Assembly: GCA_963819855.1 (NCBI GenBank)
Contig: CAWFYC010000021.1
Coordinates: 434,001 to 498,000 of the forward strand
From: JAMXLO01 sp963819855
GTDB lineage: Bacteria > Pseudomonadota > Alphaproteobacteria > Acetobacterales > Acetobacteraceae
Reading direction: 5' to 3'
Length of the DNA: 64,000 nucleotides
Made by a program: the position numbers and the translations under genes. The notes under the pieces are model-generated. The model was given only the letters and a program-made list of their open reading frames with translations, was not told where the DNA came from and did not search any database. Shown here piece after piece: positions 34,455 through 43,561 of the stretch; the first letter of the stretch is position 1; the number at the start of each line of letters is the position of its first letter.

Positions 34455-36398
34455 CCGAAGTTACCCCCTCCAATAATGCGCAAAGCGGCGGAGAGCCTGG
34501 GATTTCTGCGGGGGGCGCTCTGATTTGTTGGCATGTAATCGGCAGAAAACCCTTGACAGGTCACGAATTGGTCTGATTCCAGCATCGCATGTATGTCGCA
34601 CTGGTGCCAAACCGGAATTCGCCGCCGGCCTATCTGCTGCGGGAAGGCTACCGAGAGGACGGCAAGGTCAAGAGCCGAACCCTGGCCAACCTCTCACACT
34701 GGCCGCTCGCCAAGATCGAGCGGCTGCGCCGCGTGCTGCGCGACGAGGTGCTGAGCGGCGCCGCTGAGGGACTGACGATGCTGCGCAGCCTGCCGCACGG
34801 ACACGTCGCCGCGGTGCTGGGCATCGCTCGCAAGATCGGCCTCGATCGCCTGCTGGCCGCCGGTCAGGCCCCCGCCCGCCTGGCCGCCCTGGTCCTGGCG
34901 ATGATCCTCGCCCGCGTCATCGATCCCGCCTCGAAGCTGGCCACCGCGCGGCAACTCGACGCCGCGACCGCGACCTCCTCGCTCGGCCCACTGCTGGAGC
35001 TGGGGACTGTCAGCGAGCAGGAACTCTACGCCGCGCTCGACTGGCTGCTCAGCCAGCAATCACGCATCGAGAGCCGCCTTGCGCAACGCCATCTGAGCCA
35101 GGGAACCCTGGTGCTCTACGACGTCAGCTCGACCTATTTCGAGGGCCGCACCTGTCCGCTGGCACGACGCGGCTACAGCCGCGACGGCAAACGCGACAAA
35201 CTACAGATCATATTCGGCCTGTTGTGCGCCAGTGACGGCTGCCCGGTGGCGGTCGAGGTGTTCCAAGGCAATACCGGCGATCCCAGCACGCTGGCCGCCC
35301 AGGTCGCCAAGCTCAAGCAGCGCTTCCACCTCGACCACGTCGTGCTGGTCGGTGATCGCGGCATGATCACCGAGACGCGCGTCGAGACACTGCTGAAGCC
35401 CGCTGGCCTCGACTGGATCACCGCACTGCGTGCGCCGACCATCAGGACGCTGCTCGATCAGGGTGCTTTCCAGCTCTCGCTGTTCGACGAACGCGACCTT
35501 GCCGAGGTGACCTCGACGGACTTTCCCGATGAGCGCCTGGTGGTCTGCCGCAATCCCTGGCTCGCCGCCGAACGCGTCCGCAAACGCCTGGACCTGCTCG
35601 CCGCCACCGAAGCCGACCTGCGCAAAGTGGCCAAAGCTGTCGCGCGCAAGACCAAGCCGCTGCGCGGCGCTGACAAGATCGGACTGGCCGCCGGTGCGGT
35701 GCTCAATCGGCATAAGGTCGCCAAGCACTTCATCCTGACCATCACCGGCGATACGTTCGGCTTTGAGCGCAACACCGAGGCCATCGAGGCTGAGGGCAGG
35801 CTCGATGGCTTCTATGTCATTCGCACCAATCTCGACAAGACAACGCTCGCGACCCGCGATGTCGTGCGGGTCTACAAGAGTTTGAGCCAGGCCGAACGCG
35901 CCTTCCGGTCCATCAAGACGGTCGATCTCGAGATCCGACCGATCCACCACCGCCTGTCCGATCGGGTCCGCGCCCACGTGCTGCTGTGCATGCTCGCCTA
36001 CTATCTCGAATGGCACATGCGCCAGGCGCTGGCGCCGATCTTGTTCGATGATCACCAGCGCGCCGAGGCTGCGGCCGCGCGATCCTCCATCGTCGCACCC
36101 GCGCAGCGTTCCAAGGCCGCTTACCGCAAGGCCGCTACAAAGCGCACAGCTGACGGCCTGCCGGTCCACAGCTTCCAGTCCCTGCTCGCTGAACTGGCCA
36201 CCTTCACTCGCAACACCATGGCCATGGCGGCGGCTCCGCACGACACCTTCCTGCTTTACCCGCAACCGACACCAACTCAGCTTCGCGCCTTCGAACTTCT
36301 CGCCGTGCAGCCCAGGCTGTAGGCAGTAAATCACCTCTCGTCATCCGCATTATCAAGCGGCATCAAGCCTCTATGTCTCCAGCAAGGGGTAACTTCGG
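34455..36398 (+). mobile_element. IS1634-family insertion sequence, 1944 bp, apparently complete
   Basis: The left end reads CCGAAGTTACCCCCTC and the right end, reverse-complemented, CCGAAGTTACCCCTTG: the first 13 bases are identical. GCTAGG flanks both sides. It contains a single intact transposase gene. The element separates the enolase-operon side from the O-acetylation genes; joining the flanks across one GCTAGG restores a continuous intergenic sequence. Confidence 0.9.
34589..36322 (+). CDS. IS1634-family DDE transposase
   Basis: 577-residue transposase. The N-terminal region YVALVPNRNSPPAYLLREGY is the family signature. DDE residues: Asp in TLVLYDVSSTYFEGR, Asp in VVLVGDRGMITETR and Glu in KSLSQAERAFRSIKTVDLEI with the following IHHRLSDRVRAHVLLCMLAY. 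Uninterrupted, so probably functional. Confidence 0.95.
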   Translation: MYVALVPNRNSPPAYLLREGYREDGKVKSRTLANLSHWPLAKIERLRRVLRDEVLSGAAEGLTMLRSLPHGHVAAVLGIARKIGLDRLLAAGQAPARLAALVLAMILARVIDPASKLATARQLDAATATSSLGPLLELGTVSEQELYAALDWLLSQQSRIESRLAQRHLSQGTLVLYDVSSTYFEGRTCPLARRGYSRDGKRDKLQIIFGLLCASDGCPVAVEVFQGNTGDPSTLAAQVAKLKQRFHLDHVVLVGDRGMITETRVETLLKPAGLDWITALRAPTIRTLLDQGAFQLSLFDERDLAEVTSTDFPDERLVVCRNPWLAAERVRKRLDLLAATEADLRKVAKAVARKTKPLRGADKIGLAAGAVLNRHKVAKHFILTITGDTFGFERNTEAIEAEGRLDGFYVIRTNLDKTTLATRDVVRVYKSLSQAERAFRSIKTVDLEIRPIHHRLSDRVRAHVLLCMLAYYLEWHMRQALAPILFDDHQRAEAAAARSSIVAPAQRSKAAYRKAATKRTADGLPVHSFQSLLAELATFTRNTMAMAAAPHDTFLLYPQPTPTQLRAFELLAVQPRL

Positions 36399-36404
36399 GC
36401 TAGG
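36399..36404. repeat. Target-site duplication right of IS1634-family element
   Basis: GCTAGG, identical to 34449-34454. Confidence 0.75.
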
Positions 36405-36423
36405 GAAGCCCAGGAACCGCAAT

Positions 36424-37635
36424 TCATCGCGGACCGCCGGCGAGCGCCGCCACAGCCTGCATCATCAGCTCGCCATGGTTGCTGTCGGGCGCCGCCGCCT
36501 CGTTCTCCTCGAAAAAAATCACGTCGGCGTCGAGCAGCGACAGGCGGCGCGCATCCGTGTCGATCGGCAGCTCATACAGGCGGCCGCCGGAATAATAGAG
36601 GTGCCTCTGCTCCCAGTAGAACCAATTGGTTATGTTGGGCGGGCAGGCGAGCTTCTCCAGCGTGCTGTTGAGATTTCTGAGGAAACTGCCGCCGACCTCG
36701 GTGATCGTCATGGTATGGCAGCCGCCTGCCGGCGGGGCCGATTGGTAGGTCAGTTCCGGTACCGGATAATTGGTGTCCGGATGTCGCAGATTCATGATGT
36801 CGAGCAGATCGCGATCGCCGCCCTCCGGATGGTATGAAATTCGCCAGGTAAAGCTGAGCGTCGCCAGCAGCGGGTCGCTCCGTTGCGCATTCACCGCCGC
36901 GATCACCTTTTGCACGCCGAGCGCGGTCCCCAGCCAGTTCCAGTGCGTGCCGCCACGCGGGAACATGCTGATCCCGTACTCCTCGCGCGCTGCCGCAAGG
37001 TCCGATGCGGTGTCGGCGAACCGTACGCCATGACGCATCAGAATTTCGTCATAAACCTTCAGCTTCTCCTCGCGATCCTTGACAGGGGCGGGGCAGGCAT
37101 AGCCTTCCGGCATGTACTGGGGATTCTGCGCCACCTTGGACGGTGTGATGACGTACAGGAAGACCTTGCCGCGCGCTTCGAGGCTGTCCTGCATGCGGCG
37201 AATCCGCGCCGCCCAGTCGTCACCCTTGGTCCGCAATGCCCCGAGATCGCGGCTGCAGTATTCGCTTAGATACGGCATCTCCATCAACTGCTGGTGCTGG
37301 CCGACCACCACCTGGTTCGACCCTGCGGTGCCCAGCAGCGTGAGGTAGATCTGGTTCTTCCAGATGATCGCCGGCTTGAACATCGGCGACAGCGTGCCGA
37401 TCGAACGCGAGACCCACTGCTGGTAGCTCCCGGTTAGCACCGAACTGAGCGACAGGATCGGCGCGGCGTCCTGCATCACACCGGCAATCGTCGTCTTGCT
37501 ACGAAAACGAAGCTGCGGGACCAGTTCGCCGACCGTGGTGTTCCACATCAGGTAGCCCCACGAAATCAGCGGCAGCGATGCCCCGATGGCGAGCGGCAGA
37601 TAGCCGGGTTTCAGCCAGGCGAACCAGCGACGCAT
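36424..37635 (-). CDS. AlgX/AlgJ-like SGNH O-acetyltransferase component
   Basis: 403-residue exported protein, one N-terminal transmembrane segment (YLPLAIGASLPLISWGYLMW) followed by a periplasmic SGNH-like domain. LYVITPSKVAQNPQYMPEGY and FPRGGTHWNWLGTALGVQKV are the AlgX/AlgJ-type blocks; the usual Asp in the DTH of AlgX is Gly here (GGTHW). A Ser in GGSFLRNLN is the candidate nucleophile. It would transfer acetyl groups, supplied by the membrane partner encoded just upstream, to an exported polysaccharide. One base separates its ATG from the end of the MBOAT gene. The IS element lies 20 bp beyond its stop. Confidence 0.82.
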   Translation of the reverse strand: MRRWFAWLKPGYLPLAIGASLPLISWGYLMWNTTVGELVPQLRFRSKTTIAGVMQDAAPILSLSSVLTGSYQQWVSRSIGTLSPMFKPAIIWKNQIYLTLLGTAGSNQVVVGQHQQLMEMPYLSEYCSRDLGALRTKGDDWAARIRRMQDSLEARGKVFLYVITPSKVAQNPQYMPEGYACPAPVKDREEKLKVYDEILMRHGVRFADTASDLAAAREEYGISMFPRGGTHWNWLGTALGVQKVIAAVNAQRSDPLLATLSFTWRISYHPEGGDRDLLDIMNLRHPDTNYPVPELTYQSAPPAGGCHTMTITEVGGSFLRNLNSTLEKLACPPNITNWFYWEQRHLYYSGGRLYELPIDTDARRLSLLDADVIFFEENEAAAPDSNHGELMMQAVAALAGGPR

Positions 37636-37636
37636 T

Positions 37637-39064
37637 TCAGAATCGGAAATACAGGAACGGTTTGAACGGATCGGCGAGCCCCTTGCCGACGGCGAGCACG
37701 AACACCAGCGACAGCGCGGTCTGCATGGCGAGCGTCCATCCTGGCGCGGTGAGGATGACGTGTCGCAGCCGGTGGAACCCCGGCGTCCGCGGCAGTGCGC
37801 AGATGACGGCAGCGAGCACCGCGGCAGTTGTCATGTCAGGGGTGATCAGCACGCCGGCAACATGGTTGACCAGGCCCGGTTGCACCATCGCGCGGAGGAA
37901 CGCAATTGCCTGATCCATTGAGTGGGCGCGGAAGATCGTCCAGCCGATCACGACGGTCGTGAAGGCTATAAGGTTTGCCACGAGTCGCGGCATGCGGTCC
38001 AGCAACCGCAGCAGGAACAGCCGGTCGAGCACCAGGAACAGGCCGTTGTAGGCGCCCCAGACGACGTAGGTCCACGCCGCGCCGTGCCACAGACCGGAGG
38101 CAAAGAAGCAGATCCACAGATTGACATAGACCCGTGCCGGCGAGACGCGATTGCCGCCCAGCGGGATGTAGAGGTACTCGCGGATCCAGGTGGTCAGCGA
38201 GATGTGCCAACGGCGCCAGAACTCGGTGATGCTGCATGCGATATACGGCATATCGAAGTTCTCGCGCAGGCGGAAGCCGAACATGCGGGCGATGCCGATC
38301 GCCATATCGGAATATCCCGAGAAGTCGAAGTAGATCTGGAAGGTGAAGAAGAGCACGCCGGTCCAGGCGTAACCGAAGCCGACCCCTGCCGGGTCTGCCG
38401 CGAAGATCTGGTCGATGCCTGGAGCCAGGGTGTCGGCAATCAGTGTCTTCTTCGCGACACCCATCATGAAGCGGAGAAACCCGGCCGATATGTCGTCGAA
38501 TCGCGCCGTGGGCAGCGCGCGGAGCTGGCTCTCCATCTCATGATATTTGATGATCGGACCGGCGAGCAGCTTGGGAAAGAAGAACACATAGAGCAGGTAG
38601 GTGGCGAACCGTTGCGCCGGACGGCTGATCCGGCGGTAGATGTCGACCAGATAGGTGATCTTCTCGAACACGATGAACGAGACGCCGATCGGCAGCACGA
38701 TGGTGGGCACCGGAATCGGCCCGACCGCGACGCCGTGCAGCAGCCCGTTCAGGTTCTCGATCAGAAAGCGGGTGTACTTGTAGTGGACGAGAATCCCGAT
38801 ATTGATCAGGACACCGATGGCGAGCAGCAGTCTTGCCTGCCGCGACGGGTGCGGCAGACGGTCGATTCGTCGCGCGATCAGGTGATCGGCCAGCGCCGAC
38901 GCCAGTACCACCGGCACGAACAGGGGCTCGCTCCAGGTGTAGAACAGCACGCTCGCGCAGAGGATGACGCCGAGCCGCAGCCTCTCCCGCTGCTCGCCCA
39001 GCAGGTAGATGAGGTAAACAGTGGGGAAGAAGACGAACAGAAACAGCGGCTCGTAGAACAGCAT
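37637..39064 (-). CDS. AlgI-like membrane-bound O-acyltransferase (MBOAT)
   Basis: 475-residue polytopic membrane protein with about ten hydrophobic segments. Hallmarks: MLFYEPLFLFVFFPTVYLIY, LPIGVSFIVFEKITYLVDIY, YFDFSGYSDMAIGIARMFGF, NFDMPYIACSITEFWRRWHI, YIPLGGNRVSPARVYVNLWI and SGLWHGAAWTYVVWGAYNGL, which holds the catalytic His of AlgI-type proteins. It moves acetyl groups across the membrane for the AlgX-like partner. Together they O-acetylate a surface polysaccharide; which one is not evident here. Confidence 0.95.
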   Translation of the reverse strand: MLFYEPLFLFVFFPTVYLIYLLGEQRERLRLGVILCASVLFYTWSEPLFVPVVLASALADHLIARRIDRLPHPSRQARLLLAIGVLINIGILVHYKYTRFLIENLNGLLHGVAVGPIPVPTIVLPIGVSFIVFEKITYLVDIYRRISRPAQRFATYLLYVFFFPKLLAGPIIKYHEMESQLRALPTARFDDISAGFLRFMMGVAKKTLIADTLAPGIDQIFAADPAGVGFGYAWTGVLFFTFQIYFDFSGYSDMAIGIARMFGFRLRENFDMPYIACSITEFWRRWHISLTTWIREYLYIPLGGNRVSPARVYVNLWICFFASGLWHGAAWTYVVWGAYNGLFLVLDRLFLLRLLDRMPRLVANLIAFTTVVIGWTIFRAHSMDQAIAFLRAMVQPGLVNHVAGVLITPDMTTAAVLAAVICALPRTPGFHRLRHVILTAPGWTLAMQTALSLVFVLAVGKGLADPFKPFLYFRF

Positions 39065-39213
39065 CCCGGCTGTCTAGAGGCCGGACGCGAGCGGTGGCAA
39101 GGGGCTGCCGACGGACCCATTGGCTTCGTGCGCCTGGACCAATCGCCCTGACCCGTTGCCTCTCCAAGCCGGCTCCGATAGGGTCCGCCGCCGCTTTTTC
39201 CCGGGACCAGACC

Positions 39214-40416
39214 ATGCATCTCACTGCCGAACGCCTCGACCGCATCCAGCCCAGCCTGACCATCGCGATTGCGACCAAGGCGCGGCACATGATCGCCGAG
39301 GGCAAGAACGTCATTTCCCTGTCCCAGGGCGAGCCGGACTTCGAGACGCCGCGCAACATCAAGGACGCTGCGATTCGCGCCATCGAGGCCGGTGAGACCA
39401 AGTACACGGACGTCGCGGGAACACCGGCGCTGCGCCAGGCTGTGGCGCAAAAATTCAAGCGCGACTCGGGCATCGAGTACAAGCCGGAGGAGGTCATCAT
39501 CTCCACCGGCGGCAAGCAGGTGATCTTCAACGCCATGCTGGCGACGCTCAACGCCGGCGACGAGGTGATCATTCCCAGCCCGTGCTGGGTCAGCTATCCC
39601 GACATCGTTTCGCTGGCCGACGGCAAGCCGGTGCTGGTGCCGTGCGAGCAGAACCACGGGTTCAAGCTGCGTGCCGAAGCGCTGGAGCAGGCGATCACGC
39701 CGAAGACCAAGTGGTTCATGCTGAACAATCCTTGCAATCCGACCGGCGCGGCCTATTCGGCCGAGGAACTGCGGCCGATCTGCGATGTGCTGCTGCGGCA
39801 TCCCGACGTCTGGATCTTCACCGACGACATCTACGAAAAGCTCGCCTATGACGGCTTCAAGCCGGCGACCATCGTGCAGGTGGAACCGAAGCTGCGCGAT
39901 CGTACCGTCACGATGAACGGCTGCTCGAAGGCCTATGCGATGACTGGCTGGCGGCTTGGTTTCGCCGGCGCGCCGGTGGCACTGATCAAGGCGATGGACA
40001 AGTTGCAGAGCCAGTCCACCTCCAACACCAACTCGATCGCGCAGGCCGCCGCGGTGGAAGCGCTGACCGGGCCGCAGGAATCGATCGAGGCGATGCGCAA
40101 GGTGTTCGAGCAGCGGCGCAACCTGGTGGTGGACATGCTGAACCAGGCGCCCGGTATCCACTGCCACAAGCCGGAGGGTGCGTTCTACGTGTATCCCTCG
40201 ATCCATGGCTGCATCGGCAAGACCTCGCGCGGCGGCAAGTCGATCGCCGACGATGAGAGCTTTGTCCTCGCACTGCTGGAGGAGACCGGCGTCGCGGCGG
40301 TGCACGGCGGTGCGTTCTGCTATCCGGGGCATTTCCGCATCGCCTATGCCAACGCGACCGAGGAACTGCGCGACGCGTGCACGCGCATCCAGCAGTTCTG
40401 CGAAGGCCTCCACTGA
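39214..40416 (+). CDS. Class I aspartate-type aminotransferase (first of two)
   Basis: 400-residue PLP enzyme. VISLSQGEPDFETPRNIKDA, ETKYTDVAGTPALRQAVAQK, STGGKQVIFNAMLATLNAGD, FMLNNPCNPTGAAYSAEELR and the Schiff-base Lys in NGCSKAYAMTGWRLGF define the Ib aspartate aminotransferase group; RIAYANATEELRDACTRI holds the C-terminal Arg. ATG 39214 lies within a longer open frame and gives the expected length. Its stop overlaps the next start (TGATG). Confidence 0.93.
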   Translation: MHLTAERLDRIQPSLTIAIATKARHMIAEGKNVISLSQGEPDFETPRNIKDAAIRAIEAGETKYTDVAGTPALRQAVAQKFKRDSGIEYKPEEVIISTGGKQVIFNAMLATLNAGDEVIIPSPCWVSYPDIVSLADGKPVLVPCEQNHGFKLRAEALEQAITPKTKWFMLNNPCNPTGAAYSAEELRPICDVLLRHPDVWIFTDDIYEKLAYDGFKPATIVQVEPKLRDRTVTMNGCSKAYAMTGWRLGFAGAPVALIKAMDKLQSQSTSNTNSIAQAAAVEALTGPQESIEAMRKVFEQRRNLVVDMLNQAPGIHCHKPEGAFYVYPSIHGCIGKTSRGGKSIADDESFVLALLEETGVAAVHGGAFCYPGHFRIAYANATEELRDACTRIQQFCEGLH

Positions 40417-41618
40417 TGCCGGCGTTCTCCGAGCGGCTCGGCCGCGTGCAGGTCGCCGCCAGTGTGCAGATGACGATCCGTGCGCGCGAACTGCGGGCGC
40501 AGGGCGTGGACATTATCCAGCTCACCATCGGCGAGCCCAACTTCGACAGTCCGCGCCATGCGATCGAGGCGGCACATCAGGCGGCGCTGGCCGGGCAGAC
40601 CAAGTACCCGCCGCAGGACGGCATCCCGGCACTGAAGCAGGCGATCCAGCGCAAGTTCAAGCGCGACAACGGGCTGGATTATGCGTTGGACGAAATCTGC
40701 GTCACCAATGGCGGCAAGCAGGCGATCTTCAACGCGTTGATGGCGACGGTGAACCCGGGCGACGAGTTGGTGATCCCGGTGCCGTCGTGGAGCGCCTACG
40801 CGCTGATGACGAAGATCTGCGATGGCGAGCCGGTGTTCGTCAACTGCCCGCAGAACAACGGCTTCAAGCCGCGCGCCGACGACATCGATGCGGCGATCAC
40901 GCCGAAGACCAAGTGGCTGATCCTGAACAACCCGAACAACCCGACCGGTGCCTGCTGCTCGGCCGCCGAGCTGCGTTCGATCGCCGATGTGATGGTAAAG
41001 CATCCGCATGTCTGGATCATGTCGGACGACATGTACGAGCACCTGGTGTTCGACGGCTTCAAGCATGCGACCATCGTCCAGGTGGCGCCGGAGCTGCGCG
41101 ATCGCACGGTGACGATCAGCGGTGCTTCGAAGGCCTATGCGATGACCGGCTGGCGGATCGGCTATGCCGGCGGGCCGAAGAATCTTATCCGTGCGATGGT
41201 GAACATGCAGGGTCAGGCGACTGCCGGCGTGTCCACCGTCGGCCAGGCGGCGGCGGCGGCGGCGCTGGACGGACCGCAGGATGGCGTTGCCGAACAGATC
41301 ATCGCCTACCGCAACCGGCGCGACATGGCGGTGGAGATGCTGAATGCCTGCCGCGGCATCAACTGCCACAAGCCGGAAGGTGCGTTCTACGTGTTTCCCA
41401 ACGTGGCCGGCTGCATCGGCAAGACCACGGAGGGCGGACGTAGGCTGGAGACCGACCAGGATGTGTGCATGGCCTTGCTCGAGGAGGCGCATGTCGCGAC
41501 GGTGCATGGCGCGGCATATGGCATGAGCCCGTATCTGCGCGTCAGCACCGCGACGGACGATACGTCGCTGGCCGAAGGATGTCGCCGCATCGCCAGGTTC
41601 AGCGAGGGGCTGCGCTGA
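40416..41618 (+). CDS. Class I aspartate-type aminotransferase (second of two)
   Basis: 400-residue paralogue of the previous gene, coupled to it by a one-base overlap. Same blocks: IIQLTIGEPNFDSPRHAIEA, QTKYPPQDGIPALKQAIQRK, TNGGKQAIFNALMATVNPGD, ILNNPNNPTGACCSAAELRS, Lys in SGASKAYAMTGWRIGY. The C-terminal YLRVSTATDDTSLAEGCRRI carries Arg. The two are similar throughout, so they arose by tandem duplication; different substrate ranges are likely. Confidence 0.92.
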   Translation: MPAFSERLGRVQVAASVQMTIRARELRAQGVDIIQLTIGEPNFDSPRHAIEAAHQAALAGQTKYPPQDGIPALKQAIQRKFKRDNGLDYALDEICVTNGGKQAIFNALMATVNPGDELVIPVPSWSAYALMTKICDGEPVFVNCPQNNGFKPRADDIDAAITPKTKWLILNNPNNPTGACCSAAELRSIADVMVKHPHVWIMSDDMYEHLVFDGFKHATIVQVAPELRDRTVTISGASKAYAMTGWRIGYAGGPKNLIRAMVNMQGQATAGVSTVGQAAAAAALDGPQDGVAEQIIAYRNRRDMAVEMLNACRGINCHKPEGAFYVFPNVAGCIGKTTEGGRRLETDQDVCMALLEEAHVATVHGAAYGMSPYLRVSTATDDTSLAEGCRRIARFSEGLR

Positions 41619-41650
41619 GCCTCGCCGTCATGTGAAAGCTGTGTGGCATC

Positions 41651-42676
41651 GTGCCTTCGCACATCGACATTCGCCCCGGACGCGATGCTGACGCCGATGG
41701 CTTCATTGCGCTGATCGGTGCGTGTTGGGAGGAATATCCCGGCGTCGTTCTCGATGTGGATGGCGAGATGCCGGAACTGCACGCGCTCGGCGGGTATTAC
41801 ACCGGCAAGAGTGGCGCACTGTGGGCGGCGGAAGCCGATGGCCGAGTCGTCGGTATGGTCGCGACCCACCCGCATGACGCGAATACATGGGAAATCTGCC
41901 GCGTCTACGCCTTGCCGTCGCTGCATGGCAGTGGCCTTGGTGCGCGTCTGCTGGACGCGGCGGAAGCGCGCGCGCTCGCCGCCGGCGCGACGCGCCTCGT
42001 GCTATGGAGCGATACGCGGTTCGACCGCGCACACCGCTTCTACGAAAAGCGCGGCTACGTCCGCCAGGGGCCGATCCGCGTGCTGCACGACATTTCCAAC
42101 TCGCTCGAGTTCGGCTACGCCAAGCCGGTCACCGGCATCGTAGTGCTGGACGCGGCCGCCGCCGCTTCGGCCGAGCGGCGCCTGGCGGAAATCCTCTGTG
42201 CCTGCGTGGCTACCGGCGCGTCGGTGTCGTACCTGCCGCCGCTGGCCACCGATGTTGCGCGTGGCTTCTGGAAACGCATGGCGGCCGATGTCGCGGCCGG
42301 AACGCGCATCCTGCTGGCGGCCTGGGTCGATGCGGTGCTGGTGGGTACCGTGATGCTGGAATTCGCGTCCTCACCCAATCAGCCGCATCGCGCCGAGGTG
42401 CAGAAGCTGCTGGTGCATCCCGCGGCGCGGCGGCGCGGCGTGGCAGGTGCTCTGATGGCCCGTCTGGAGCTCGAAGCACGCCGCGTCGGCAGGACGCTGC
42501 TCACGCTCGACACGCGGGCAGGCGATGCGGCAGAGGCCCTGTACCGCGCCACGGGCTGGCACGAGGCAGGCCGCATCCCCGGCTACGCGTTGAACGCTGA
42601 TCGTACGCCGTGCGATACGATCTTGTTCTGGAAAACCACGCCCGCGTCGTTTGCTGTCCCTTCGCGGTCATGCTAA
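41651..42676 (+). CDS. Two-domain GNAT-family N-acetyltransferase
   Basis: 341 residues with two GNAT folds. Domain 1 (residues ~5-155): DIRPGRDADADGFIALIGAC and the acetyl-CoA loop LPSLHGSGLGARLLDAAEAR, then FYEKRGYVRQG. Domain 2 (~165-335): VQKLLVHPAARRRGVAGALM (canonical Q/RxxGxA-type P-loop) and LYRATGWHEAGRIPGYA. Domain 2 has the better preserved cofactor motif. Starts at GTG 41651. Substrate unknown; relatives acetylate small amines. Confidence 0.88.
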   Translation: MPSHIDIRPGRDADADGFIALIGACWEEYPGVVLDVDGEMPELHALGGYYTGKSGALWAAEADGRVVGMVATHPHDANTWEICRVYALPSLHGSGLGARLLDAAEARALAAGATRLVLWSDTRFDRAHRFYEKRGYVRQGPIRVLHDISNSLEFGYAKPVTGIVVLDAAAAASAERRLAEILCACVATGASVSYLPPLATDVARGFWKRMAADVAAGTRILLAAWVDAVLVGTVMLEFASSPNQPHRAEVQKLLVHPAARRRGVAGALMARLELEARRVGRTLLTLDTRAGDAAEALYRATGWHEAGRIPGYALNADRTPCDTILFWKTTPASFAVPSRSC

Positions 42677-43545
42677 CCGCTGCGCCACCCATGGATACTG
42701 TCGTTACGTCCGAAGCCAGGAACGCGCTCCTCGACCTTAAGGGCGATCCAAGGTTCGCAACGCGCAACCGCCTGGCCATGCGGGACGTGCGGGAGGGCTC
42801 GCGCCTGCTTCCGCTCGCCTGGACGCTGGGCTGGCTGGACATCAGGCTGCGCTATCGTGGTTCCACACTGGGTCCTTTGTGGCTGACGCTGTCGACCGGT
42901 ATCATGGTCGGCGCTCTGGGCTATCTCTATTCCAGCATCTTCCACATGGATGTGCACGACTATCTGCCCTTCCTCGCCCTGTCGCTCGTCTTGTGGGGCT
43001 TCCTCGGCACTGTGGTGGCGGAATCTTGCACCGCGTTCACCGAATCGGAAGGTATCGTCCGAGCGATGCGTATGCCGTTCTTCCTGTTCGCCATACGGCT
43101 GCTGATTCGGAACGTGCTGGTACTCGGGCATAATGTCCTGGTGATCGCGTTGGTCTATGTGGTGTTCCAAATTTGGCCCGGGTCGCACGCAATGCTGGCA
43201 ATACCCGGCCTGTTGTTGTGGGGCATCGATGCCCTCGCGCTGGTTCTGCTGCTTGGAACGTTCTGCGCGCGGTTCCGCGATATCCTGCCGATCGTGGCCA
43301 GCGTGATGCAGATCGCCTTCTTCATGACCCCGGTGATCTGGAAGCCCGAGCAACTCGGCCGGGGGCAGGCGCTGTTGTGGCTCAACCCGTTCTTCGACCT
43401 GCTGGAAATCGTCCGACAACCACTTCTGGGCGCGCTGCCCGGCGCGGACATCTGGCTCGGCGCCGTGTTGTACAGTCTGGTCCTGTGGGGCCTCGCGTGG
43501 AGCATGTTCACGCGCGCGCGCGGGCGCATCGCGTTCTGGATCTGA
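42670..43545 (+). CDS. ABC-2-type polysaccharide export permease (Wzm/KpsM-like)
   Basis: 291-residue membrane protein with six helices: LIQRDIRLRYRGSTLG-like entry (here LGWLDIRLRYRGSTLGPLWL), GIMVGALGYLYSSIFHMDVH, PFLALSLVLWGFLGTVVAES, IRLLIRNVLVLGHNVLVIAL and FFMTPVIWKPEQL, the order of O-antigen/capsule exporters. The start is uncertain: ATG 42670 overlaps the GNAT stop by seven bases, ATG 42691 is nearly as good. It partners the ATPase 16 bp downstream. Confidence 0.92.
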   Translation: MLTAAPPMDTVVTSEARNALLDLKGDPRFATRNRLAMRDVREGSRLLPLAWTLGWLDIRLRYRGSTLGPLWLTLSTGIMVGALGYLYSSIFHMDVHDYLPFLALSLVLWGFLGTVVAESCTAFTESEGIVRAMRMPFFLFAIRLLIRNVLVLGHNVLVIALVYVVFQIWPGSHAMLAIPGLLLWGIDALALVLLLGTFCARFRDILPIVASVMQIAFFMTPVIWKPEQLGRGQALLWLNPFFDLLEIVRQPLLGALPGADIWLGAVLYSLVLWGLAWSMFTRARGRIAFWI

Positions 43546-43561
43546 ACACGCGGCGGCGACA

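Noticed and set aside
37922..39151. 409-codon plus-strand frame over the MBOAT gene
   Set aside because: Antisense of a convincing AlgI-like gene; acidic repetitive translation without domains.
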